64,000 nucleotides of DNA. Source: Methylocaldum szegediense (lineage in GTDB: Bacteria > Pseudomonadota > Gammaproteobacteria > Methylococcales > Methylococcaceae). Within the stretch, counting starts at the first letter, position 1; every line of letters starts with the position of its first letter. The notes under the pieces are model-generated. The model worked only from the letters and a program-made list of their open reading frames with translations, made no database searches and was not told the origin of the DNA. This document shows, piece after piece, positions 35,703 to 44,050 of the stretch. The translations under genes and the position numbers were made by a program. Where the stretch lies: NCBI RefSeq assembly GCF_949769195.1, contig NZ_OX458333.1, positions 1,984,001 through 2,048,000 of the forward strand, given 5' to 3'.

Positions 35703-37067
35703 TTAAGGTGCCCCGTCGGAACAGTTCTTGAACAAGGATGGATTCATGCCGTATCGACTGAGCAAGCGATAGAACTCGGTTCGGTTGCGCTTGGCCAGCT
35801 TGGCGGCTTGCGTCACGTTACCGTTGGTCATCTGCAGCAGCCGGATCAGGTAGTTTCGCTCGAATTGCTCGCGGGCTTCCTGTAAGGACAAGAAGGAAGA
35901 CGGTTCGTCTCTCAAGGCCCGCTGCACTAGCGTTGCCGGAATCAGCGGCGTCGAGGACAGGGCGACACATTGCTCCACCACGTTGCGGAGTTGCCGAACG
36001 TTGCCGGGCCATTCGAAATTCACTAAACATTCCATGGCCTCCGGTGAAAACCCTTTGACGCGATTGCCATACGTTTCCGACAAATCTCTCAAAAAGTGCA
36101 TCGCCAACAAAGCTATATCCTCGGGGCGCTTGGATAGCGGCGGCAACATTAAAGTAACGACGTTCAGCCGATAGTAGAGGTCCTCACGAAAATTACCTTC
36201 CGCCATAGCCCTGTCCAGATCCGCGTGCGTTGCGGAAATGATGCGCACATCGACCGGCTCGTCCTCGGTGGCACCCACCGGGCGCACCTTCATTTCCTGC
36301 AGCGCGCGCAACAGCTTGGCCTGAAAAGACTTAGGCATGTCACCGATTTCATCCAGAAACAAGGTGCCGCCATCCGCAGCGCGGAAGAGTCCCTTGTGAT
36401 CGCGGGTCGCGCCCGTAAACGCGCCGCGGCGATGCCCGAAGAGTTCGGATTCGAAAAGATTTTCCGGGATCGCGCTGCAATTGACGGCCACGAATGGGCC
36501 GTCTGCCCGCGTGCTGGCCGCGTGAATCGCCCGTGCAAGCAGCTCTTTGCCGGTGCCGCTCTCGCCGCCGATAAATATGCTCGCCTTGCTTTGCGCAACT
36601 CGATTCGCTTGGCTCAGCAGCTCTTCCATGAGCGGGCTTTGGGTGATGATATGTTGCCGCCAGGCATCCTGATCGATCGAGACGCCGTCGGTAAGACCGA
36701 TCCGAATGGCTTGATTGACCAGCTTGACCAATTCGTTCTTGTCGACCGGCTTGGACACAAAACCGAACACGCCTCGTTTGGTCGCACTCACGGCATCGCT
36801 GATCGTGCCATGAGCCGTCATGATGATGAAAGGCAGCGTCGGATACTGCTCATGGAGAACATCGAACAGCGCCAAGCCATCCATTCCTTCCATGCGCAAA
36901 TCGGTTACTACCACATGGGGCCGGAATACGGATACCCGCGAAATAGCCGCCGGGCCGCTGTTCACGGTCTCCAGCTCGAATCCCGCCGCAGTGAGACGCA
37001 AGGCCACCAGACGCAATAAATCCGGATCATCATCCACTAACAGGACACGTTTACGTACAGCACTCAT
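35703..37067 (-). CDS. glrR: Sigma-54-dependent response regulator GlrR
   Basis: This 454-residue NtrC-type activator has three parts. The receiver contains VLLVDDDPDLLRL and the phosphorylated Asp in VVVTDLRMEG. The AAA+ domain has Walker A GGESGTGKELLA, the sigma-54 loop GAFTGA and Walker B GGTLFLDEIGD. A Fis-type helix-turn-helix lies at the end (NGNVTQAAKLAKRNRTEFYRLLSRYG). The order glrK-qseG-glrR is the known GlrK/GlrR (QseE/QseF) locus, which in enterobacteria controls envelope-related small RNA expression. I start it at the ATG at 37067 (MSAVRKRVLLVDDD), a few bases past the qseG stop; the upstream extension overlaps qseG. Confidence 0.93.
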   Translation of the reverse strand: MSAVRKRVLLVDDDPDLLRLVALRLTAAGFELETVNSGPAAISRVSVFRPHVVVTDLRMEGMDGLALFDVLHEQYPTLPFIIMTAHGTISDAVSATKRGVFGFVSKPVDKNELVKLVNQAIRIGLTDGVSIDQDAWRQHIITQSPLMEELLSQANRVAQSKASIFIGGESGTGKELLARAIHAASTRADGPFVAVNCSAIPENLFESELFGHRRGAFTGATRDHKGLFRAADGGTLFLDEIGDMPKSFQAKLLRALQEMKVRPVGATEDEPVDVRIISATHADLDRAMAEGNFREDLYYRLNVVTLMLPPLSKRPEDIALLAMHFLRDLSETYGNRVKGFSPEAMECLVNFEWPGNVRQLRNVVEQCVALSSTPLIPATLVQRALRDEPSSFLSLQEAREQFERNYLIRLLQMTNGNVTQAAKLAKRNRTEFYRLLSRYGMNPSLFKNCSDGAP

Positions 37068-37071
37068 AAGC

Positions 37072-37644
37072 TCATTGACCGTTGCCTGGCTCATCCAAAC
37101 GCTGCTCGATCGCTTTAAGTGCATCGAGCTTTTCTTGAAGCTTTTTCAGCTCGCTCTCTCGAGTTTTCAGCCGTTGGTGCGCTTTCCTTTGTTTCGACAC
37201 GGTGTGAAAAACTTTGCGTTCGGAGAGTTTTCGCCGCTCGATCTCCTGATCGAGACGATTGAGGATTGCTTTCTGATAGATCAACAGCAACTTAAGCCGC
37301 TCGTCCTGCAATTCCGCCATAGAGGCGTCCACGATCGCGGCAGCGCTTCCAACGTCGCCACAAGCCTCTGTAGCCGTCTGGACGAGGAGCAGATGCAAGC
37401 GTACACCCAGACTTCGATCCGTGCGATAACGCTGCAGCAGGTCTTGGCACAAGGAAAACCGCTCCGCTGCAGGCATGCTGGCGATTTCTCCGGCAAAGCG
37501 CAGGAGATCATCGAACGCATAGCTGGTATATTTCTGCCCGGACACCTGGGGTACGTGCTCAGCACCCTGCTTGCTCCTCAATCCTGCGCAACCCGTGATA
37601 GCAAACAGTGTAATGAAGGCTATAGCGCGGGAGGGAAATTTCAT
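37072..37644 (-). CDS. qseG: QseG-like lipoprotein
   Basis: This 190-residue lipoprotein has a signal peptide and lipobox (FAITGC, Cys about residue 19), then a mostly helical body with a long coiled-coil C terminus (KLSERKVFHTVSKQRKAHQRL to KLDALKAIEQRL). Its place between the sensor kinase and the regulator matches QseG, the outer-membrane lipoprotein that activates GlrK/QseE. Sequence conservation in this family is low, so the name rests mostly on position and architecture. Confidence 0.75.
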   Translation of the reverse strand: MKFPSRAIAFITLFAITGCAGLRSKQGAEHVPQVSGQKYTSYAFDDLLRFAGEIASMPAAERFSLCQDLLQRYRTDRSLGVRLHLLLVQTATEACGDVGSAAAIVDASMAELQDERLKLLLIYQKAILNRLDQEIERRKLSERKVFHTVSKQRKAHQRLKTRESELKKLQEKLDALKAIEQRLDEPGNGQ

Positions 37645-37651
37645 GAATCGC

Positions 37652-39172
37652 TTAATCTAGCCGTAAAGGAATTTGCACCCGGATTCGGGCGCCTTTCTTG
37701 TCTGGGCGGGGCTCTAAGGCTTCGACTTTGCCATGATGGCCGGAAACGCATTCGCTGACAATAGCCAGCCCCATACCGGTACCCGCGATACCTTGCTCTC
37801 GGGCGGCCTTTCCCTGAAAAAACGGTTCAAAAACATGTTTGCGCTCATCGGGCTCTATACCCGGCCCGTCATCTTCAACCTCCAATTCCATATGGCCGCC
37901 GTTAGGACGGAGCGTCACGCGAATCTCGCCACCGACAGGCGAGTATTTAACTGCATTTGACAGCAGGTTATCAACAACGGTACGCAACTGGTCCGGATTG
38001 CCCTCGAGCTCGACTGGCAGCAGACGATCGACCAACTCGATAGATTTGGTACGCAGTCGAATCTGGTAATCCTCAATTAAGTCCGAAACGAGCTTCGCCA
38101 TATCGACCATCTCGCGAAGCATCGCCCCGGGGCGGGCATTCACTTGACTGTAATTGATCAGTTCCGCAATCAGAGTATCCAGTTTCTGCGTATTGCTGAC
38201 CACAATCTGGGCGATTTCCCTTTGTTCGGTGTTGAGTTCCCCAACCACTTCGTCCGCCAGCAGCTCGGTACCTTCGTGGATGGTCGCCAGCGGTGTCTTA
38301 ATCTCGTGGGACACGTGACGGATAAATTGCTGCTTGGCTTCCTCGAGACCTCGTAGCCGGCTGCGCAGCCAATCCAAACGCTCGCCCAGGTATTCCAAGT
38401 CCTTGGGACCGGTGACCTGAATCGGCTGAACGAAGTCGCCGGCTCCGAGCTTACGTATGGCGTGGTCCATCTGTCTTACCGACCGGATGATGAAAAAGGT
38501 CACGAACGAGATCAGAACCACCGAAATGGGCAGCAGAATAGACGATTGCTGCAACATCCGGCGCTGAACCGCGTCAGACCGAGCCTGTAGATTGTCGACT
38601 TCGGCATCCACGACGCTCGAGAAACCACGGGCAAGTTCTTTTGCCCGCACATTGATCGCCGAAAACATCTCGTCGGCTTTTTCGATACGGGCTTTTGTAG
38701 AGCGGTCGCGGCGCTCGCGCGTGGACCCGGCGCGGCTACCTACCTTTTCGGGCTTTGCCAGAGGCTCGGCCGACATGTTCGAAACATGGTGGTAGATGCC
38801 GCCCTCCTCTACTGAGAATCGCTGGAGCTGGACAACCAGCGCAGGCTCTTCGGTCAAGCTCAAAAGATTGCCGATCACCTCACTGAGGTCGCGGTGAACC
38901 GCCTCGAATGCAAGGCGGCTTTCCGCATCTTCCAAAACCAGGTATCGCTTGGCTTTGCGTTCGAAATCGGTGAGTCTCTCGCGCAGCAATTCCTTTTTTT
39001 GGCTGATCTGAGCCACTCGATAAGCCGTCTTCTGTGACGATACTGCCAACTCCTTGACCGCCGTGACAGCGAATACCAAGGCAAGCACCAGGGGCAGTAT
39101 CGCCATGGTAAAACCGACGAGGATCAGCTTCCTGAGCGATATCCTCCGCAAAAGGTTAAAAAGAATCAGCAT
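37652..39172 (-). CDS. glrK: Sensor histidine kinase GlrK/QseE
   Basis: This 506-residue membrane kinase has two membrane segments (about residues 13-38 and 185-205) flanking a periplasmic helical sensor, then HAMP, HisKA and HATPase_c. The phospho-acceptor His lies in RHVSHEIKTPLATIHEG (about 290). The N box is NLLSNAVKYSP and the G boxes are DDGPGIEPDE and GTGMGLAIV. It is the first gene of glrK-qseG-glrR, with 7 bp to qseG, and it follows the PRPP synthetase gene by 6 bp, so it may be read through from that operon. Confidence 0.92.
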   Translation of the reverse strand: MLILFNLLRRISLRKLILVGFTMAILPLVLALVFAVTAVKELAVSSQKTAYRVAQISQKKELLRERLTDFERKAKRYLVLEDAESRLAFEAVHRDLSEVIGNLLSLTEEPALVVQLQRFSVEEGGIYHHVSNMSAEPLAKPEKVGSRAGSTRERRDRSTKARIEKADEMFSAINVRAKELARGFSSVVDAEVDNLQARSDAVQRRMLQQSSILLPISVVLISFVTFFIIRSVRQMDHAIRKLGAGDFVQPIQVTGPKDLEYLGERLDWLRSRLRGLEEAKQQFIRHVSHEIKTPLATIHEGTELLADEVVGELNTEQREIAQIVVSNTQKLDTLIAELINYSQVNARPGAMLREMVDMAKLVSDLIEDYQIRLRTKSIELVDRLLPVELEGNPDQLRTVVDNLLSNAVKYSPVGGEIRVTLRPNGGHMELEVEDDGPGIEPDERKHVFEPFFQGKAAREQGIAGTGMGLAIVSECVSGHHGKVEALEPRPDKKGARIRVQIPLRLD

Positions 39173-39178
39173 GGACTC

Positions 39179-40078
39179 TTAGGTGGAATTCGGGTTGTAA
39201 TCGAGCGCGTTTCTCAGGGTATCGGCCAAAATGGGAGCCAAATACACGACATTTGTGGCATGAGGAATACTGTCACTGCTGCCGATTTCCGAAACGCCGC
39301 TACGCAGGAGCTTGGCGACGGCGTTCTCTACGAATAAGGCGTGCGTGACCAGCACGTCGATCTTCTCACCCCCCTGCATGCGCAGCTTGGCCACGGCGTC
39401 GACTAAAGTCGCGCCCGTGCTCGCTACATCATCAATTAGGACTACACTTCGCCCCCTCACTTGAACGTCCGGTGCCTTGATCGATACCGTCCGGTCGCCG
39501 AAGCGCTGCTTAAAGCCCACGGCAAAAGGCAATCCACAGGCGTTGGCGATCGCGCTGACCCATTGCTCCGATTCGGCATCCGGCCCGACCAGCACCGGCT
39601 TATCCGGCCGGTCTGCGAGATAACGCGCGAACAGCGGCGCCGCAGATACCGCAATCGGATTCTTCGCCGGTACGGCTTCTTCGAGGCGGCCAATGCGATG
39701 TAAGTGAGGATCGACAGTTACGACGTCGTCGAACAATTCCGCAAGAAATTTCCCGATGATTTTTTGACTGACGATTTCGCCCGGCCGAAAGGCAAAATCT
39801 TGACGCATGTAACATAAATAAGGCGCTACCAACGACAATCTCTTGACACCTTGGTTCCGCAGAGCTCGGCTCACTAGCAGCAATTCAACCAATTTGTCGT
39901 TGGGGTCCGAAAGACTGCGGAATACAACGACATGCTCGTCCTCGACTGCCGGCAAGGTCAGCTTGCTCTCGCCGTCTGGAAAACGATGGACGTCGACTTC
40001 GCCGTAGCGGGCCATCAGAATATCCGCCACCGCCATGGCCTGACGGCGAGAATCGGGAAATCCTAAAATCATGGTCAA
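39179..40078 (-). CDS. Ribose-phosphate diphosphokinase, paralogous type
   Basis: This 299-residue PRPP synthetase-family enzyme would make PRPP from ribose 5-phosphate and ATP. It has [34 protein letters not shown] and the PRPP loop [17 protein letters not shown]. It is shorter and more divergent than the housekeeping Prs (about 315 residues). Its start overlaps the stop of an NMP-phosphorylase gene: TTG at 40078, or ATG at 40072. That tight coupling suggests a dedicated nucleotide salvage role rather than bulk PRPP supply. Confidence 0.88.
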   Translation of the reverse strand: MTMILGFPDSRRQAMAVADILMARYGEVDVHRFPDGESKLTLPAVEDEHVVVFRSLSDPNDKLVELLLVSRALRNQGVKRLSLVAPYLCYMRQDFAFRPGEIVSQKIIGKFLAELFDDVVTVDPHLHRIGRLEEAVPAKNPIAVSAAPLFARYLADRPDKPVLVGPDAESEQWVSAIANACGLPFAVGFKQRFGDRTVSIKAPDVQVRGRSVVLIDDVASTGATLVDAVAKLRMQGGEKIDVLVTHALFVENAVAKLLRSGVSEIGSSDSIPHATNVVYLAPILADTLRNALDYNPNST

Positions 40079-41661
40079 AATTCCACGTAACCCTTAGGTA
40101 TCTTCTTGTCGAGCTCGCCCAATTCGTAGCCCGTGCGTTGGCGAACAAAATCACGGGCGAAATCGTAGTTCGACGGAAACTCCGCATGAATTCGGTATAG
40201 TGGTTCGCCCTTTTCCACTTTATCGCCCAGCTTTTTCAGCAAATCGACCCCCGCCCCTTTCGACATCGGCGCACCGGCCAATCGGGCAATGCGTGCGAGA
40301 AAGAAATTGTCGATTTGGGTCACCCATCCCTCGCGATCGGCACAGACTTCGTGCGTCAGCTTACCCAACTCGAATTTTCGTTCTTGCACACCTTGTGCCA
40401 TAACGATGCGGTTCATTTTTTCCAGGGCTCGCCCGGACTCCAATATTTCTCGAGCGATGGCATAGCCTTGACCGCCGCGTACATCGGGGTCGAATTCGAT
40501 GATGCGGCCCGCCAATCGCAAGGATTTTTCCCGCAAATCGGTTGGTGCGCCTGGGTCGTTTTCCAAGACTTGCATGACGTCGCGCACCTCGAGAACGGGT
40601 CCGATGCCGCGGCCGACAGGCTGTCTGCCGTCGGTGATCATGACCTCTAAATAGAGTCCCAAGCGATCCCCGACATACTCGAAAAGTTTTCGCAACTGCA
40701 TCGCATCGCGCATGTGCCGAACTTTGGCCGTCGGCCCCACCGGAATGTCCAGAAGGAGGTGCGTCGCCCCCGCGGCGAGTTTCTTGGATAGAATCGATGC
40801 CACCATCTGGCCCTGCGAATCGATGCCCAAAGGGCGTTCCACCGAAATCAGCATGTCGTCTACGGGAGCCAAGCGGGTGGTTCCGCCCCAGACCAGACAG
40901 CCGCGCTCGACACGAACCAGCTTGTCCAGGGTTTCCGGCAAGAGATCAACGCGGGCCAATACCTCTATCGTATCCGCCGTACCGGCAGGCGAGGTGATGG
41001 CGCGGCTCGATGTTTTCGGAATCAAAGTGCCGTGCGCCGCCACGATGGGCACCACCAACATGGACGTCCGGTTGCCGGGAATGCCGCCGATGCAATGCTT
41101 GTCAGCAACCAATGGCTCGTTCCAGTCGATCCTGCTTCCCGTGGCCAGCATAGCCTTGGTCAAGAGCAGCACTTCGTCCCGATCCAGGCCGTTTTGCCCG
41201 GTCGCGACCAAAAAGGCTGCCATCTCCATTTTCGAATAACGGCGGTTCGCGATGTCGCGCGTGATGGCGATATAGTCATCGTAACTCAGGCGCTCCCCGC
41301 TAATCTTTCGGCGCACCGCATCCATAGACGCCGGCGGTTCCGCTTGTGCCACCCGGACTTCATGTCCTTCCGCCGCGCATAACTGACTGAAGGCTTGTTC
41401 GGAAAGGCCTAATTCATCGGGAGTGACGATTCGGTCATCGTCTACTACATTCAATACCGCCTCGATTCGTTCACCGTTGCAATAAACCACGATCTTGGCG
41501 AGCGCCTGAAAGCCTTCGGCCCGATAAACCGAACACTCCCGATGGAGATAGGCGACATTCTCCCTATAAGTGTCGATGGCAATGCGACGCAGTTTTAGCC
41601 GGTTGCTGATGCGATCGTTCCGGCTTTGGGAGACTTCGGAATCGGATGGTATGTCCGTCAT
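40075..41661 (-). CDS. AMP phosphorylase-like (thymidine phosphorylase family)
   Basis: This 528-residue enzyme belongs to the pyrimidine/NMP phosphorylase family. A roughly 85-residue N-terminal extension, as in archaeal AMP phosphorylase, precedes the core. Core motifs are [15 protein letters not shown] (phosphate binding), [36 protein letters not shown] and the C-terminal barrel-sandwich segment. Archaeal relatives convert NMP plus phosphate to ribose 1,5-bisphosphate and base. The downstream overlapping PRPP synthetase suggests interconversion of NMP and phosphoribosyl compounds. No RuBisCO or R15P isomerase is in the window. Confidence 0.88.
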   Translation of the reverse strand: MTDIPSDSEVSQSRNDRISNRLKLRRIAIDTYRENVAYLHRECSVYRAEGFQALAKIVVYCNGERIEAVLNVVDDDRIVTPDELGLSEQAFSQLCAAEGHEVRVAQAEPPASMDAVRRKISGERLSYDDYIAITRDIANRRYSKMEMAAFLVATGQNGLDRDEVLLLTKAMLATGSRIDWNEPLVADKHCIGGIPGNRTSMLVVPIVAAHGTLIPKTSSRAITSPAGTADTIEVLARVDLLPETLDKLVRVERGCLVWGGTTRLAPVDDMLISVERPLGIDSQGQMVASILSKKLAAGATHLLLDIPVGPTAKVRHMRDAMQLRKLFEYVGDRLGLYLEVMITDGRQPVGRGIGPVLEVRDVMQVLENDPGAPTDLREKSLRLAGRIIEFDPDVRGGQGYAIAREILESGRALEKMNRIVMAQGVQERKFELGKLTHEVCADREGWVTQIDNFFLARIARLAGAPMSKGAGVDLLKKLGDKVEKGEPLYRIHAEFPSNYDFARDFVRQRTGYELGELDKKIPKGYVEF

Positions 41662-41803
41662 GTGCCCGCAATCGTTTTCAAAAAAATGCTAATTTTGATC
41701 TCGAAGGACAGATTGTTTATCACAAACGTCCCCAAACGCTTAAAATAGCACGTCGTTCTTGTACAGTCGTCTGTCACATCGCTTTGTCGTCTATTTCTTT
41801 TTC

Positions 41804-42547
41804 ATGCGCGCCGCATTTTTCTACCCGGTAAGTTCGATCGCGGCGCTGCTCGCTATTTGGCAGGTTGCCGCCCTCGTCTTCAAATCGCCGTTACTGCCGT
41901 CTCCCGTGGATGTTTTCGAAGTGTTTCTGTCCGAAATTCGGTCAGGTACGCTGCCGTACCATCTCGGTGTGACACTCGCGAGGCTGGCCGTCAGCTTCGG
42001 TTTGGCGATGAGCCTCGGCACCGCCATAGGTATATTTCTGGGCCGCCACGAAAAACTGGATCGCTTTTTCGATAGCTGGCTGGTGTTTTTTCTGAATATT
42101 CCGGCCCTGGTGATCATCATTCTGTGCTATGTCTGGTTCGGGCTGGTCGAGAGCGCCGCCATTGCGGCCGTCGTGATCAATAAACTGCCCAATGTCATTG
42201 TCACCTTGCGGGAAGGCGCGCGAACGCTGGACCGGGATCTCTTGGAAATGGCCGAAGCGTATCGGTTCGGCCGGTATAAGACTCTACGCCATATCGTTTG
42301 GCCGCAGCTGTATCCCTTCTTTATCGCCGCCTCTCGCACCGGTCTTGCGCTCATTTGGAAGATCATTTTGGTCGTAGAGCTTCTCGGGCGCAGCAACGGC
42401 ATGGGATTTCAGTTGCACCTGTTCTTTCAGATGTTCAACGTGTCTGCCATTCTCGCTTACACCATCGCCTTCGTCGTTGTCATTCAGTTGATCGAGGTCG
42501 GGATACTCAAGCCCCTCGATCGCCATGCCCAGAGGTGGCGCCGATGA
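41804..42547 (+). CDS. ABC transporter permease, NitT/TauT type
   Basis: This 247-residue inner-membrane permease of the SsuC/TauC family has about six membrane segments. The cytoplasmic EAA loop is in EMAEAYRFGRYKTLRHIVWPQLYPFF. Relatives carry nitrate, sulfonate, taurine or pyrimidine precursors. I start it at the ATG at 41804; a TTG at 41759 would add 15 residues. It overlaps the ATPase gene by 4 bp. No periplasmic binding protein gene lies nearby, so the substrate cannot be inferred. Confidence 0.88.
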   Translation: MRAAFFYPVSSIAALLAIWQVAALVFKSPLLPSPVDVFEVFLSEIRSGTLPYHLGVTLARLAVSFGLAMSLGTAIGIFLGRHEKLDRFFDSWLVFFLNIPALVIIILCYVWFGLVESAAIAAVVINKLPNVIVTLREGARTLDRDLLEMAEAYRFGRYKTLRHIVWPQLYPFFIAASRTGLALIWKIILVVELLGRSNGMGFQLHLFFQMFNVSAILAYTIAFVVVIQLIEVGILKPLDRHAQRWRR

Positions 42548-43281
42548 CTGCGATTCAAATCCAAATCGTCAGAAAAACCTATCGACCCAAAGGAGAGACG
42601 GAAGCTCCCCTAATACTTAAAGACTTGTCCATAAGACTCGGTTCCGGCGAGTTCGCCTGCCTCGTCGGCCCATCAGGGTGCGGCAAAACAACGTTACTAA
42701 ATATAGCAGCCGGACTGGACCGGGATTTTGAAGGCTCAGTCCGAATCGAAACCGACACGGATAAACCACACATCGGTTATGTCTTTCAGAATCCGCGCCT
42801 TATTCCTTGGCGCACGGTACGGGAAAACATCGAACTGGCTCTCCCGAAGGAGGCAGATCCCGCCTACATCGATCATCTTTTCGAGGTGGTCGGGCTTGCC
42901 GACGCCCAGAATGTTTTTCCGGAACGGTTGTCGTTGGGCATGAGCCGCCGCGTCGCCTTAGTGCGCGCGTTCGCCGTCAACCCTGACCTCTTGCTCATGG
43001 ACGAACCGTTCGTGTCCCTCGACCCACCCACTGCCCGCCGTGTCCGCGAATTGGTGGTCACGCTCTGGCAGGAACGTCCGCACACGGTGCTGTTCGTCAC
43101 CCACGATCTCCGCGAAGCGATAGAACTCGCCGACCGCCTGATCTTCTTATCGTCGCAGCCCACTTCCGTAATTTGCGATATTCCAGTGGATATCCCACGT
43201 CTAGAACGGAACGAGACTGCGATAGAAACATTCCGTCAGCAGCTTTATGCCGACCACGCAGTTATACGAACGCTGCTCTAA
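42544..43281 (+). CDS. ABC transporter ATPase, NitT/TauT type
   Basis: This 245-residue ATPase powers the upstream permease. Walker A is GPSGCGKTT, the Q loop is YVFQNPRLIPW, Walker B is LLLMDEPFVSLD and the switch His is in LFVTHDLREA. The signature motif is altered to LSLGMSRRVALVRA instead of LSGGxxQR, so the second Gly-Gly is lost, although the helix is otherwise conserved. The start at 42544 overlaps the permease stop (ATGA). It is followed by a stem-loop at 43302-43323. Confidence 0.9.
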   Translation: MTAIQIQIVRKTYRPKGETEAPLILKDLSIRLGSGEFACLVGPSGCGKTTLLNIAAGLDRDFEGSVRIETDTDKPHIGYVFQNPRLIPWRTVRENIELALPKEADPAYIDHLFEVVGLADAQNVFPERLSLGMSRRVALVRAFAVNPDLLLMDEPFVSLDPPTARRVRELVVTLWQERPHTVLFVTHDLREAIELADRLIFLSSQPTSVICDIPVDIPRLERNETAIETFRQQLYADHAVIRTLL

Positions 43282-43301
43282 GCCGGTGTCGCCAACTAGC
43301 A

Positions 43302-43323
43302 TGGTCGGGTAAATAACCGACCA
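43302..43323 (+). terminator. Terminator-like stem-loop after the ABC operon
   Basis: TGGTCGG and CCGACCA form a 7-bp stem around GTAAATAA, 20 bp after the ATPase stop. No strong U-run follows directly, so it may be an imperfect or Rho-assisted terminator. Confidence 0.35.
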
Positions 43324-43628
43324 GCAGCGTGTTTCCTCATTTTCTTATTGCAATACAGGGTCGCGTGCAACCTTAGGCTGTTGCCGGACGGAGACGATTC
43401 TTCGTTCAACCGGGCCATCTGAGGCGCCCTTCTTCTGATGTCACCCCCGCTCTACCTTCGAGATTTCAAGCATTCGGAAGGTTGACCAGTACCGTACAAA
43501 CCGGTTGGCATACAGCATGCTATAACCGCCACGACCCTAGATCACGCTTGACCTACGTTGGCGGCAAGCCGTGGACTCCACGTACCTTCAAGGAAACTCT
43601 GAAGAAGGCTTCCGATTGGCCCGTTCCG

Positions 43629-43675
43629 AGCCTTTCGGCTTAGCTCAAGACAGTCCTGTCGAAGGGCATGAGCGG
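43629..43675. repeat. REP-like repeat unit
   Basis: AGCCTTTCGGCTTAGCTCAAG is followed by CAGTCCTGTCGAAGGGCATGAGC, a degenerate inverted pair of the CCTGTCGAAGGGC/GCCCTTCGACAGG type seen at 2161-2241. The surrounding 43324-43883 interval has no supportable gene. Confidence 0.5.
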
Positions 43676-43884
43676 AATCCACTCGTTCAGAGCTTCGCGG
43701 GGCGACACCGGGCGAGCGGATTACGGGTCACGGCCAACATAGAAAGAAAAAGAATAGTCAACAGGCACATGAAACAGCCGACATCATTTTTTTGCCGACT
43801 CGATCACACAAATTCCAGAAATTTAGACCATTCTTATTGCTACACAGAAATCAAGCTGCCGACTGAACGCCGTTTGATCTGAAA

Positions 43885-43962
43885 AAGGCAAAACCATCGA
43901 AAGGTGGTGACGCAAAGTTACCGGTCTACGGGAGCCAGCCTCCTATGACAGCGGGATTGCCA
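43885..43962 (+). ncRNA. Cyclic-di-GMP-I (GEMM) riboswitch aptamer
   Basis: The sequence follows the GEMM-I consensus. A P1 strand GGCAAAACC leads to a P2 hairpin CCATC-GAAA-GGTGG with a GAAA tetraloop. The invariant ACGCAAAG (43910-43917), a P3 segment starting ACCGGTCTACGGG, and the closing AGCGGGATTGCC of P1 follow. The G equivalent to Vc2 G20 (the first G of GGCAAA, 43887) is kept, which predicts c-di-GMP rather than cGAMP binding. It lies about 90 bp upstream of a secreted metalloprotease gene, which it should control. The following GC-rich stretch (44000-44020) may be the expression platform. Confidence 0.88.
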
Positions 43963-44050
43963 GTTCAAGTCGAACATTGCTTCGACTCGTCCGTCCCTGC
44001 GGGTTTCCCGAGACCTTCGCCGTCAACTCGACTCCCTAGGGGACTTTAAC

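Noticed and set aside
35317-35706. A 129-codon plus-strand frame downstream of the TonB promoter region
   Set aside because: Arg/Ser-rich composition, no domain, and it runs into the convergent glrR end.
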